In this document: positions 24,722 to 37,171 of the stretch, one piece after another
Position numbering within the stretch: position 1 is the stretch's first letter
How the letters are laid out: each line of letters opens with the position of its first letter
NCBI GenBank assembly: GCA_023614405.1
Contig: CM042684.1
Coordinates: 202,064,941 to 202,128,940 of the forward strand
From: Avena insularis
Lineage: Eukaryota; Streptophyta; Magnoliopsida; Poales; Poaceae
Reading direction: 5' to 3'
Length of the DNA stretch: 64,000 bases
Notes under the pieces: model-generated
Told to the model about the DNA's origin: nothing
The model's input: the letters and a program-made list of their open reading frames with translations, nothing else
The model's database searches: none
Program-made: the position numbers and the translations under genes

Positions 24722-25378
24722 GTGGATTGTGAAAATAAGACACATGCAATGACACTGGTGGATCCATATGTGGTATGTGAAAAGAACACACATGCAATGG
24801 CTCTGGTTGTTATTAGTAAAAAGAACACGCATGCAATGACACTGGTGGATCCATATGTTGTATGTGAAAAGAACACACATTTTAATGACTCTGGTTGTTG
24901 TTAGTAAAAAGAACACCCATGCAATGACACTGGTGGATCCATAGGTGGATTATGAAAAGAGCACACATGTAATTACACTGGTGGATCCATATGTGGTATG
25001 CGAAAAGAACACACATGCAATGACTCCAGTTGTTGTTAGTAAAAAGAACACACATGCAATGACACTGGTGGATCCATGTGTGGTCTCTAAAGAGAACACA
25101 CATTTCAATGACACTGGTGGATCCATATGTGGAATGTGAAAAGAATAGTCATGAAATGACTCTAGTTGTTGTTACTAAAAAGAACACACATGCAATGACA
25201 CTGGTGGATTGTGAAAAGAACACACATGCAATGACTCTGGTTGTTGTTAGTAAAAAGAACACACATGCAATGACACCGGTGGATCCATGTGTGGTCTCTG
25301 AAGAGAACACACATTTGAATGACTCTAGTTGTTATTAGTAAAAAGAACACACATGCAATGACACTGGTGGATCCATAG
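24722..25378 (+). repeat. Tandem duplication, 0.657-kb copy 1
   Basis: Direct tandem partner of 25379-26035 at exactly +657 bp. It spans a gamma, alpha-G, +1, gamma-TATG, beta, punctuator and 36-bp series. Differences are few (GAAAATAAGACAC against GAAAATAACACAC, GCACACATGTAATTAC against GCACACATGCAATTAC), so this looks like a recent event. Confidence 0.9.
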
Positions 25379-26035
25379 GTGGATTGTGAAAATAACACAC
25401 ATGCAATGACACTGGTGGATCCATATGTGGTATGTGAAAAGAACACACATGCAATGGCTCTGGTTGTTATTAGTAAAAAGAACATGCATGCAATGACACT
25501 GGTGGATCCATATGTTGTATGTGAAAAGAACACACATTTTAATGACTCTGGTTGTTGTTAGTAAAAAGAACACCCATGCAATGACACTGGTGGATCCATA
25601 GGTGGATTATGAAAAGAGCACACATGCAATTACACTGGTGGATCCATATGTGGTATGCGAAAACAACACACATGCAATGACTCCAGTTGTTGTTAGTAAA
25701 AAGAACACACATGCAATGACACTGGTGGATCCATGTGTGGTCTCTAAAGAGAACACACATTTCGATGACACTGGTGGATCCATATGTGGAATGTGAAAAG
25801 AATAGTCATGAAATGACTCTAGTTGTTATTACTAAAAAGAACACACATGCAATGACACTGGTGGATTGTGAAAAGAACACACATGCAATGACTCTGGTTA
25901 TTGTTAGTAAAAAGAACACACATGCGATGACACCGGTGGATCCATGTCTGGTCTCTGAAGAGAACACACATTTCAATGACTCTAGTTGTTATTAGTAAAA
26001 AGAACACACATGCAATGACACTGGTGGATCCATGT
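25379..26035 (+). repeat. Tandem duplication, 0.657-kb copy 2
   Basis: Second copy of the 657-bp block. Private variants are AACATGCATGC near 25,482, CATTTCGATGAC near 25,761 and GTTATTGTTAG near 25,900. These private variants reappear at about 30,058, 30,335 and 30,475 and again near 34,655, 34,933 and 35,070, so this copy rather than copy 1 seeded the 4.6-kb repeats downstream. Confidence 0.9.
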
Positions 26036-29000
26036 GTCGTATCTGAAGAGAACACACATGCAATGACTCTGGTTGTTGTTTGTAAAAATAACACACATGT
26101 AATGACACTGGTGGATCCATGTGTGGTCTCTAAAAAGAACACACATGCAATGACTCTGGTTGTTGTTAGTAAAAAGAACACACATGCAATGACATTGGTG
26201 GATCCATATGTGGTATGTGAAAAGAACACACATGCAGTGACTCTGGTTGTTGTTAGTAAAAAGAACACACATGCAATGACACAGGTGGATCCATAGGTGG
26301 ATTGTGAAAAGAACACACATGCACTGACTCTTGTTGTTGTTAGTAAAAAGAACACACATGAAATGACACCGGTGGATCCATGTGTGGTCTCTGAAGAGAA
26401 CACACATTTCAATGACTCTAGTTGTTGTTAGTAAAAAGAACACACATGCAATGACACTGGTGGATCCATGTGTGGTCTCTGAAGAGAACACACATGTAAT
26501 GACTCTGGTTGTTTTTAGTAAAAAGAACACACATGCAATGACACTAGGGGATCCATATGTGGTATGTGGAAAGAACACACATGCAATGACTCTGGTTGTT
26601 CTTAGTAAAAATAACACACATGCAATGACACTGGTGGATCCATAGGTGGATTGTGAAAAGAACACACATGCAATGACACTGGTTGATCCATTTGTGGTGT
26701 ATGAAAAGAACACACATGCAATGACTCTGGTTGTTGTTAGTAAAAAGAACACACATGCAATGACACTGGTGGATCCATGTGTGGTCTCTGAAGAGAACAC
26801 ACATTTCAATGACTGGTTGTTGTTAGTAAAAAGAACACACATGCAATGATACCGGTGGATCCATCTCTGGTCTCTAAAGAGAACACACATTTCAATGACT
26901 CTAGTTGTTGTTAGTAAAAAGAACACACATGCAATGACACTGGTGGATCCATGTGTGGTCTCTAAAAAGAACACACATGCAATGACTCTGGTTGTTGTTA
27001 GTAAGAAGAGCACTCATGCAATGACACTGGTGGATCCATATGTGGTATGTGAAAAGAACACACATCAAGTGACTCTGGTTGTTGTTAGTAAAAAGAACAC
27101 ACATGCAATGACACAGGTGGATCCATAGGTGGATTGTGAAAAGAACACACATGCACTGACTCTTGTTGTTGTTAGTAAAAAGAACACACATGCAATGACA
27201 CCGGTGGATCCATGTGTGGTCTCTGAAGAGAACACACATTTCAATGACTCTAGTTGTTGTTAGTAAAAAGAACACACATGCAATGACACTGGTGGATCCA
27301 TGTGTGGTCTCTGAAGAGAACACACATGTAATGACTCTGGTTGTTTTTAGTAAAAAGAACACACATGCAATGACACTAGTGGATCCATATGTGGTATGTG
27401 GAAAGAACACACATGCAATGACTCTGGTTGTTCTTAGTAAAAATAACACACATGCAATGACACTGGTGGATCCATAGGTGGATTGTGAAAAGCTCACACA
27501 TGCAATGACACTGGTTGATCCATTTGTGGTATGTGAAAAGAACACACATTTCAATGACTCTAGTTGTTGTTAGTAAAAAGAACACACATGCAATGACACT
27601 GGTGGATCCATGTGTGGTCTCTAAAAAGAACACGCATGCAATGACACTGGTGGATCCATATGTGGTATGTGAAAAGAACACACATTTTAATGACTCTGGT
27701 TGTTGTTAGTAAAAAGAACACCCATGCAATGACACTGGTGGATCCATAGGTGGATTATGAAAAGAGCACACATGCAATGACACTGGTGGATCCATATGTG
27801 GTATGCGAAAAGAACACACATGCAATGACTCCAGTTGTTGTTAGTAAAAAGAACACACATGCAATGACACTAGTGGATCCATGTGTGGTCTCTAAAGAGA
27901 ACACACATTTCAATGACACTGGTGGATCCATATGTGGAATGTGAAAAGAATAGTCATGAAATGACTCTAGTTGTTGTTACTAAAAAGAACACACATGCAA
28001 TGACACTGGTGGATTGTGAAAAGAACACACATGCAATTGCTCTGGTTGTTGTTAGTAAAAAGAACACACATGCAATGACACTGGTGGATCCATATGTGGT
28101 ATGTGAAAAGAACACACATGCAATGGCTCTGGTTGTTTTTAGTAAAAAGACACACATGCATTGACACTGGTGGATCCATAGGTGGATTGTGAAAATAACA
28201 CACATGCAATGACACTGGTGGATCCATATGTGGTATGTGAAAAGAACACACATGCAATGGCTCTAGTTGTTGTTAGTAAGAAAGGACACAAGCAATGACA
28301 CTAGTGGATCCATAGGTGGATTGTGAAAATAACACACATGCAATGACACTGGTGGATCCATAGGTGGATTGTGAAAAGAACACACATGCAATGACACTGG
28401 TTGATCCATTTGTGGTATGTGAAAAGAACACACATTTCAATGACTCTAGTTGTTGTTAGTAAAAAGAACACACATGCAATGACACTGGTGGATCCATGTG
28501 TGGTCTCTAAAAAGAACACGCATGCAATGACACTGGTGGATCCATATGAGGTATGTGAAAAGAACACACATTTTAAAGACTCTGGTTGTTGTTAGTAAAA
28601 AGAACACCCATGCAATGACACTGGTGGATCCATAGGTGGATTATGAAAAGAGCACACATGCAATGACACTGGTGGATCCATATGTGGTATTCGAAAAGAA
28701 CACACATGCAATGACTACAGTTGTTGTTAGTAAAAAGAACACACATGCAATGACACTAGTGGATCCATGTGTGGTCTCTAAAGAGAACACACATTTCAAT
28801 GACACTGGTGGATCCATATGTGGAATGTGAAAAGAATAGTCATGAAATGACTCTAGTTGTTGTTACTAAAAAGAACACACATGCAATGACACTGGTGGAT
28901 TGTGAAAAGAACACACATGCAATGGCTCTGGTTGTTGTTAGTAAAAAGAACACACATGCAATGACACTGGTGGATCCATATGTGGTATGTGAAAAGAACA

Positions 29001-30309
29001 CACATGCAATGGCTCTGGTTGTTGTTAGTAAAAAGAACACACATGCATTGACACTGGTGGATCCATAGGTGGATTGTGAAAATAACACACATGTAATGAC
29101 ACTGGTGGATCCATATGTGGTATGTGAAAAGAACACACATGCAATGGCTCTAGTTGTTGTTAGTAAGAAAGGACACAAGCAATGACACTAGTGGATCCAT
29201 AGGTGGATTGTGAAAATAACACACATGCAATGACACTGGTGGATCCATATGTGGTATGTGAAAAGAACACACATGCAATGGCTCTGGTTGTTATTAGTAA
29301 AAAGAACACGCATGCAATGACACTAGTGGATCCATAGGTTGTATGTGAAAAGAACACACATTTTAATGACTCTGGTTGTTGTTAGTAAAAAGAACACCCA
29401 TGCAATGACACTGGTGGATCCATAGGTGGATTATGAAAAGAACACACATGCAATTACAATGGTGGATCCATATGTGGTATGCGAAAAGAACACACATGCA
29501 ATGACTCCAGTTGTTGTTAGTAAAAAGAACACACATGCAATGACACTGGTGGATCCATGTGTGGTCTCTAAAGAGAACACACATTTCAATGACACTGGTG
29601 GATCCATATGTGGAATGTGAAAAGAATAGTCATGAAATGACTCTAGTTGTTGTTACTAAAAAGAACACACATGCAATGACACTGGTGGATTGTGAAAAGA
29701 ACACACATGCAATGGCTCTTGTTGTTGTCAGTAAAAAGAACACACATGCAATGACACTGGTGGATCCATATGTGGTATGTGAAAAGAACACACATGCAAT
29801 GACACTGGTGGATCCATAGGTGGATTGTGAAAATAACACACATGCAATGACACTGGTGGATCCATATGTGGTATGTGAAAAGAACACACATGCAATGGCT
29901 CTGGTTGTTGTTAGTAAGAAAGGACACAAGCAATGACACTAGTGGATCCATAGGTGGATTGTGAAAATAACACACATGCAATGACACTGGTGGATCCATA
30001 TGTGGTATGTGAAAAGAACACACATGCAATGGCTCTGGTTGTTATTAGTAAAAAGAACATGCATGCAATGACACTGGTGGATCCATCTGTTGTATGTGAA
30101 AAGAACACACATTTTAATGACTCTGGTTGTTGTTAGTAAAGAGAACACCCATGCAATGACACTGGTGGATCCATCGGTGGATTATGAAAAGAGCACACAT
30201 GCAATTACACTGGTGGATCCATGTGTGGTATGCGAAAAGAACACACATGCAATGACTCCAGTTGTTGTTAGTAAAAAGAACACACATGCAATGACACTGG
30301 TGGATCCAT
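25735..30309 (+). repeat. Large higher-order repeat, 4.56-4.60-kb copy 1
   Basis: Aligned to 30310-34906 at offsets of 4,575 falling to 4,558 and then rising to 4,597. The steps are small indels plus one 39-bp alpha unit missing from this copy near 29,790. It contains four punctuators (25801, 27949, 28835, 29625) and three -1 units (28,275, 29,162, 29,912). The delta-rich left half carries AACACACATCAAGTGAC and AGTAAGAAGAGCACTC subtypes. Confidence 0.92.
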
Positions 30310-33300
30310 GTGTGGTCTCTAAAGAGAACACACATTTCGATGACACTGGTGGATCCATATGTGGAATGTGAAAAGAATAGTCATGAAATGACTCTAGTTG
30401 TTATTACTAAAAAGAACACACATGCAATGACACTGGTGGATTGTGAAAAGAACACACATGCAATGACTCTGGTTATTGTTAGTAAAAAGAACACACATGC
30501 GAAGACACCGGTGGATCCATGTGTGGTCTCTGAAGAGAACACACATTTCAATGACTCTAGTTGTTATTAGTAAAAAGAACACACATGCAATGACACTGGT
30601 GGATCCATGTGTGGTATCTGAAGAGAACACACATGCAATGACTCTGGTTGTTGTTTGTAAAAAGAACACACATGCAATGACACTGGTGGATCCATGTGTG
30701 GTCTCTAAAAAGAACACACATGCAATGACTCTGGTTGTTGTTAGTAAAAAGAGCACACATGCAATGACATTGGTGGATCCATATGTGGTATGTGAAAAGA
30801 ACACACATGCAGTGACTCTGGTTGTTGTTAGTAAAAAGAACACACATGCAATGACACAGGTGGATCCATAGGTGGATTGTGAAAAGAACACACATGCACT
30901 GACTCTTGTTGTTGTTAGTAAAAAGAACACACATGCAATGACACCGGTGGATCCATGTGTGGTCTCTGAAGAGAACACACATTTCAATGACTCTAGTTGT
31001 TGTTAGTAAAAAGAACACACATGCAATGACATCAGGTGGATCCATGTGTGGTCTCTGAAGAACACACATGTAATGACTCTGTTGTTTTAGTAAAAGAACA
31101 CACATGCAATGACACTAGTGGATCCATATGTGGTATGTGGAAAGAACACACATGCAATGACTCTGGTTGTTCTTAGTAAAAATAACACACATGCAATGAC
31201 ACTGGTGGATCCATAGGTGGATTGTGAAAAGAACACACATGCAATGACACTGGTTGATCCATTTGTGGTGTATGAAAAGAACACACATGCAATGACTCTG
31301 GTTGTTGTTAGTAAAAAGAACACACATGCAATGACTGGTGGATCCATGTGTGGTCTCTGAAGAACACACATTTCAATGACTGGTTGTTGTTAGTAAAAAG
31401 AACACATGCAATGATATCGGTGGATCCATCTCTGGTCTCTAAATAGTACCAACTTTTCTGTGACTATAGTTGTTGTTAGTAAAAAGAACACACATGCAAT
31501 GACACTGGTGGATCCATGTGTGGTCTCTAAAAAGAACACACATGCAATGACTCTGGTTGTTGTTAGTAAGAAGAGCACTCATGCAATGACACTGGTGGAT
31601 CCATATGTGGTATGTGAAAAGAACACATCAAGTGACTGGTTGTTGTTAGTAAAAAGAACACACATGCAATGACACAGGTGGATCCATAGGTGGATTGTGA
31701 AAAGAACACACATGCAATCGACTCTTGTTGTTGTTAGTAAAAAGAACACACATGCAATGACACCGGTGGATCCATGTGTGGTCTCTGAAGAGAACACACA
31801 TTTCAATGACTCTAGTTGTTGTTAGTAAAAAGAACACACATGCAATGACACTGGTGGATCCATGTGTGGTCTCTGAAGAGAACACACATGTAATGACTCT
31901 GGTTGTTTTTAGTAAAAAGAACACATGCAATGACACTAGTGGATCCATATGTGGTATGTGGAAAGAACACACATGCAATGACTCTGGTTGTTCTTAGTAA
32001 AAATAACACACATGCAATGACACTGGTGGATCCATAGGTGGATTGTGAAAAGCTCACACATGCAATGACACTGGTTGATCCATTTGTGGTATGTGAAAAG
32101 AACACACATTTCAATGACTCTAGTTGTTGTTAGTAAAAAGAACACACATGCAATGACCTGGTGGATCCATGTGTGGTCTCTAAAAGAACACGCATGCAAT
32201 GACACTGGTGGATCCATATGTGGTATGTGAAAAGAACACACATTTTAATGACTCTGGTTGTTGTTAGTAAAAAGAACACCCATGCAATGACACTGGTGGA
32301 TCCATAGGTGGATTATGAAAAGAGCACACATGCAATGACACTGGTGGATCCATATGTGGTATGCGAAAAGAACACACATGCAATGACTCTAGTTGTTGTT
32401 AGTAAAAAGAACACACATGCAATGACACTAGTGGATCCATGTGTGGTCTCTAAAGAGAACACACATTTCAATGACACTGGTGGATCCATATGTGGAATGT
32501 GAAAAGAATAGTCATGAAATGACTGTAGTTGTTGTTACTAAAAAGAACACACATGCAATGACACTGGTGGATTGTGAAAAGAACACACATGCAATGGCTC
32601 TGGTTGTTGTTAGTAAAAAGAACACACATGCAATGACACTGGTGGATCCATATGTGGTATGTGAAAAGAACACACATGCAATGGCTCTGGTTGTTGTTAG
32701 TAAAAAGACACACATGCATTGACACTGGTGGATCCATAGGTGGATTGTGAAAATAACACACATGCAATGACACTGGTGGATCCATATGTGGTATGTGAAA
32801 AGAACACACATGCAATGGCTCTAGTTGTTGTTAGTAAGAAAGGACACAAGCAATGACACTAGTGGATCCATAGGTGGATTGTGAAAATAACACACATGCA
32901 ATGACACTGGTGGATCCATAGGTGGATTGTGAAAAGAACACACATGCAATGACACTGGTTGATCCATTTGTGGTATGTGAAAAGAACACACATTTCAATG
33001 ACTCTAGTTGTTGTTAGTAAAAAGAACACACATGCAATGACACTGGTGGATCCATGTGTGGTCTCTAAAAAGAACACGCATGCAATGACACTGGTGGATC
33101 CATATGTGGTATGTGAAAAGAACACACATTTTAAAGACTCTGGTTGTTGTTAGTAAAAAGAACACCCATGCAATGACACTGGTGGATCCATAGGTGGATT
33201 ATGAAAAGAGCACACATGCAATGACACTGGTGGATCCATATGTGGTATGCAAAAAGAACACACATGCAATGACTCCAGTTGTTGTTAGTAAAAAGAACAC

Positions 33301-34906
33301 ACATGCAATGACACTAGTGGATCCATGTGTGGTCTCTAAAGAGAACACACATTTCAATGACACTGGTGGATCCATATGTGGAATGTGAAAAGAATAGTCA
33401 TGAAATGACTCTAGTTGTTGTTACTAAAAAGAACACACATGCAATGACACTGGTGGATTGTGAAAAGAACACACATGCAATGGCTCTGGTTGTTGTTAGT
33501 AAAAAGAACACACATGCAATGACACTGGTGGATCCATATGTGGTATGTGAAAAGAACACACATGCAATGGCTCTGGTTGTTGTTAGTAAAAAGAACACAC
33601 ATGCATTGACACTGGTGGATCCATAGGTGGATTGTGAAAATAACACACATGCAATGACACTGGTGGATCCATATGTGGTATGTGAAAAGAACACACATGC
33701 AATGGCTCTAGTTGTTGTTAGTAAGAAAGGACACAAGCAATGACACTAGTGGATCCATAGGTGGATTGTGAAAATAACACACATGCAATGACACTGGTGG
33801 ATCCATATGTGGTATGTGAAAAGAACACACATGCAATGGCTCTGGTTGTTATTAGTAAAAAGAACACGCATGCAATGACACTAGTGGATCCATATGTTGT
33901 ATGTGAAAAGAACACACATTTTAATGACTCTGGTTGTTGTTAGTGAAAAGAACACCCATGCAATGACACTGGTGGATCCATAGGTGGATTATGAAAAGAA
34001 CACACATGCAATTACACTGGTGGATCCATATGTGGTATGCGAAAATAACACACATGCAATGACTCCAGTTGTTGTTAGTAAAAAGAACACACATGCAATG
34101 ACACTGGTGGATCCATGTGTGGTCTCTAAAGAGAACACACATTTCAATGACACTGGTGGATCCATATGTGGAATGTGAAAATAATAGTCATGAAATGACT
34201 CTAGTTGTTGTTACTAAAAAGAACACACATGCAATGACACTGGTGGATTGTGAAAAGAACACACATGCAATGGCTCTGGTTGTTGTCAGTAAAAAGAACA
34301 CACATGCAATGACACTGGTGGATCCATATGTGGTATGTGAAAAGAACACACATGCAATGGCTCTGGTTGTTGTTAGTAAAAAGAACACACATGCAATGAC
34401 ACTGGTGGATCCATAGGTGGATTGTGAAAATAACACACATGCAATGACACTGGTGGATCCATATGTGGTATGTGAAAAGAACACACATGCAATGGCTCTG
34501 GTTGTTGTTAGTAAGAAAGGACACAAGCAATGACACTAGTGGATCCATAGGTGGATTGTGAAAATAACACACATGCAATGACACTGGTGGATCCATATGT
34601 GGTATGTGAAAAGAACACACATGCAATGGCTCTGGTTGTTATTAGTAAAAAGAACATGCATGCAATGACACTGGTGGATCCATCTGTTGTATGTGAAAAG
34701 AACACACATTTTAATGACTCTGGTTGTTGTTAGTAAAGAGAACACCCATGCAATGACACTGGTGGATCCATAGGTGGATTATGAAAAGAGCACACATGCA
34801 ATTACACTGGTGGATCCATGTGTGGTATGCGAAAAGAACACACATGCAATGACTCCAGTTGTTGTTAGTAAAAAGAACACACATGCAATGACACTGGTGG
34901 ATCCAT
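30310..34906 (+). repeat. Large higher-order repeat, 4.56-4.60-kb copy 2
   Basis: Near-identical to copy 1, with the same order of punctuators (30376, 32507, 33393, 34183) and -1 units (32,832, 33,720, 34,510). Between about 31,020 and 32,190 it has a dense cluster of one- to three-base deletions absent from copy 1, and near 31,441-31,475 a strongly altered unit. The right half is clean again. Confidence 0.92.
31020..32190. other. Indel-rich patch in 4.6-kb copy 2
   Basis: Compared with 26,450-27,640, this patch has GACATCAGGTGG (31,030), GAAGAACACAC with AG lost, CTGTTGTTTTAG, TAAAAGAAC, ATGACTGGTGGATCC, AAGAACACATGC, CAATCGACTC and GACCTGGTGG. Almost all changes are one- to three-base deletions in short runs or dinucleotide repeats. 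That is the pattern of residual long-read error, although true decay cannot be excluded. Confidence 0.75.
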
Positions 34907-35111
34907 GTGTGGTCTCAAAAGAGAACACACATTTCGATGACACTGGTGGATCCATATGTGGAATGTGAAAAGAATAGTCATGAAATGACTCTAGTTGTTA
35001 TTACTAAAAAGAACACACATGCAATGACACTGGTGGATTGTGAAAAGAACACACATGCAATGACTCTGGTTATTGTTAGTAAAAAGAACACACATGCGAA
35101 GACACCGGTGG
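34907..35111 (+). repeat. Third, truncated start of the 4.6-kb repeat
   Basis: Continues the 4.6-kb register with CATTTCGATGAC, punctuator at 34973, 36-bp unit, GGTTATTGTTAG alpha and the rare GCGAAGACACCGG core. It then leaves the register near 35,110-35,160 and joins a block like that at about 26,895. This is a recombination junction between two phases of the same higher-order repeat. Confidence 0.85.
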
Positions 35112-35460
35112 ATCCATGCGTGGTCTCTGAAGAGAACACACATTTCAATGACTCTAGTTGTTGTTAGTAAAAAGAACACACATGCAATGACACTGGTGGA
35201 TCCATGTGTGGTCTCTAAAAAGAACACACATGCAATGACTCTGGTTGTTGTTAGTAAGAAGAGCACTCATGCAATGACACTGGTGGATCCATATGTGGTA
35301 TGTGAAAAGAACACACATCAAGTGACTCTGGTTGTTGTTAGTAAAAAGAACACACATGCAATGACACAGGTGGATCCATAGGTGGATTGTGAAAAGAACA
35401 CACATGCAATGACTCTTGTTGTTGTTAGTAAAAAGAACACACATGCAATGACACCGGTGG
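35112..35460 (+). repeat. Tandem duplication, 349-bp copy 1
   Basis: Delta, +1, delta, alpha (AGTAAGAAGAGCACTC), beta, CATCAAGTGAC alpha and gamma units. It repeats at 35461-35809 with only one or two base differences (CCATGCGTGG against CCATGTGTGG, GCAATGACTCTTG against GCACTGACTCTTG). A third start of the same series at 35,810 continues into another block. Confidence 0.9.
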
Positions 35461-35809
35461 ATCCATGTGTGGTCTCTGAAGAGAACACACATTTCAATGA
35501 CTCTAGTTGTTGTTAGTAAAAAGAACACACATGCAATGACACTGGTGGATCCATGTGTGGTCTCTAAAAAGAACACACATGCAATGACTCTGGTTGTTGT
35601 TAGTAAGAAGAGCACTCATGCAATGACACTGGTGGATCCATATGTGGTATGTGAAAAGAACACACATCAAGTGACTCTGGTTGTTGTTAGTAAAAAGAAC
35701 ACACATGCAATGACACAGGTGGATCCATAGGTGGATTGTGAAAAGAACACACATGCACTGACTCTTGTTGTTGTTAGTAAAAAGAACACACATGCAATGA
35801 CACCGGTGG
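35461..35809 (+). repeat. Tandem duplication, 349-bp copy 2
   Basis: Second copy of the 349-bp block. The following 35,810-36,600 carries on with TTTTTAGTAAAAAG, GTTCTTAGTAAAAATAAC, GGTGTATGAAAAG and CAATGACTGGTTG units, matching 26,370-27,060. Confidence 0.9.
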
Positions 35810-36647
35810 ATCCATGTGTGGTCTCTGAAGAGAACACACATTTCAATGACTCTAGTTGTTGTTAGTAAAAAGAACACACATGCAATGACACTGGTGGATC
35901 CATGTGTGGTCTCTGAAGAGAACACACATGTAATGACTCTGGTTGTTTTTAGTAAAAAGAACACACATGCAATGACACTAGTGGATCCATATGTGGTATG
36001 TGGAAAGAACACACATGCAATGACTCTGGTTGTTCTTAGTAAAAATAACACACATGCAATGACACTGGTGGATCCATAGGTGGATTGTGAAAAGAACACA
36101 CATGCAATGACACTGGTTGATCCATTTGTGGTGTATGAAAAGAACACACATGCAATGACTCTGGTTGTTGTTAGTAAAAAGAACACACATGCAATGACAC
36201 TGGTGGATCCATGTGTGGTCTCTGAAGAGAACACACATTTCAATGACTGGTTGTTGTTAGTAAAAAGAACACACATGCAATGATACCGGTGGATCCATCT
36301 CTGGTCTCTAAAGAGAACACACATTTCAATGACTCTAGTTGTTGTTAGTAAAAAGAACACACATGCAATGACACTGGTGGATCCATGTGTGGTCTCTAAA
36401 AAGAACACACATGCAATGACTCTGGTTGTTGTTAGTAAGAAGAGCACTCATGCAATGACACTGGTGGATCCATATGTGGTATGTGAAAAGAACACATATG
36501 AAGTGACTCTGGTTGTTGTTAGTAAAAAGAACACACATGCAATGACACTGGTGGATCCATAGGTGGATTGTGAAAAGAACACACATGCAATGACTCTAGT
36601 TGTTGTTAGTAAAAAGAATACACATGCAATGACACCGGTGGATCCAT
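35810..36647 (+). repeat. Delta-rich block matching 26.4-27.1 kb
   Basis: Same unit order as 26,376-27,128 and the same rare forms (GTGGTGTATG, CCATCTCTGGTC, GATACCGGTGG). It then ends differently with AACACATATGAAGTGAC. The 4.6-kb family therefore extends in fragmentary form beyond the two complete copies. Confidence 0.82.
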
Positions 36648-36909
36648 GTGTGGTCTCTGAAGAGAACACACATTTCAATGACTCTGGTTGTTGTTAGTAA
36701 AAAGAACACACATGCAATGACACTGGTGGATCCATGTGTGGTCTCTGAAGAGAACACACATGCAATGACTCTGGTTGTTGTTAGTCAAAAGAACACACAT
36801 GCAATGACACTGGTGGATCCATGTATGGTCTCTAAAAAGAACACACATGCAATGACTCTAGTTGTTGTTAGTAAAAAGAACACACATGCAATGACACCGG
36901 TGGATCCAT
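36648..36909 (+). repeat. Tandem duplication, 262-bp copy 1
   Basis: Delta/+1/delta/alpha/delta/alpha series with the rare AGTCAAAAGAAC alpha end near 36,784. The same series, including AGTCAAAAG near 37,046, follows at +262 bp. Confidence 0.85.
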
Positions 36910-37171
36910 GTGTGGTCTCTGAAGAGAACACACATTTCAATGACTCTGGTTGTTGTTACTAAAAAGAACACACATGCAATGACACTGGTGGATCCATGTG
37001 TGGTCTCTGAAGAGAACACACATGCAATGACTCTGGTTGTTGTTAGTCAAAAGAACACACATGCAATGACACTGGTGGATCCATGTGTGGTCTCTAAAAA
37101 GAACACACATGCAATGACTCTGGTTGTTGTTAGTAAAAAGAGCACACATGCATTGACACCGGTGGATCCAT
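36910..37171 (+). repeat. Tandem duplication, 262-bp copy 2
   Basis: Partner of 36648-36909. It differs by GTTACTAAAAAG at its first alpha, TGTGTGG in place of TGTATGG, and a changed last alpha (AGAGCACACATGCATTGACACC) that leads into the next block. Confidence 0.84.
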
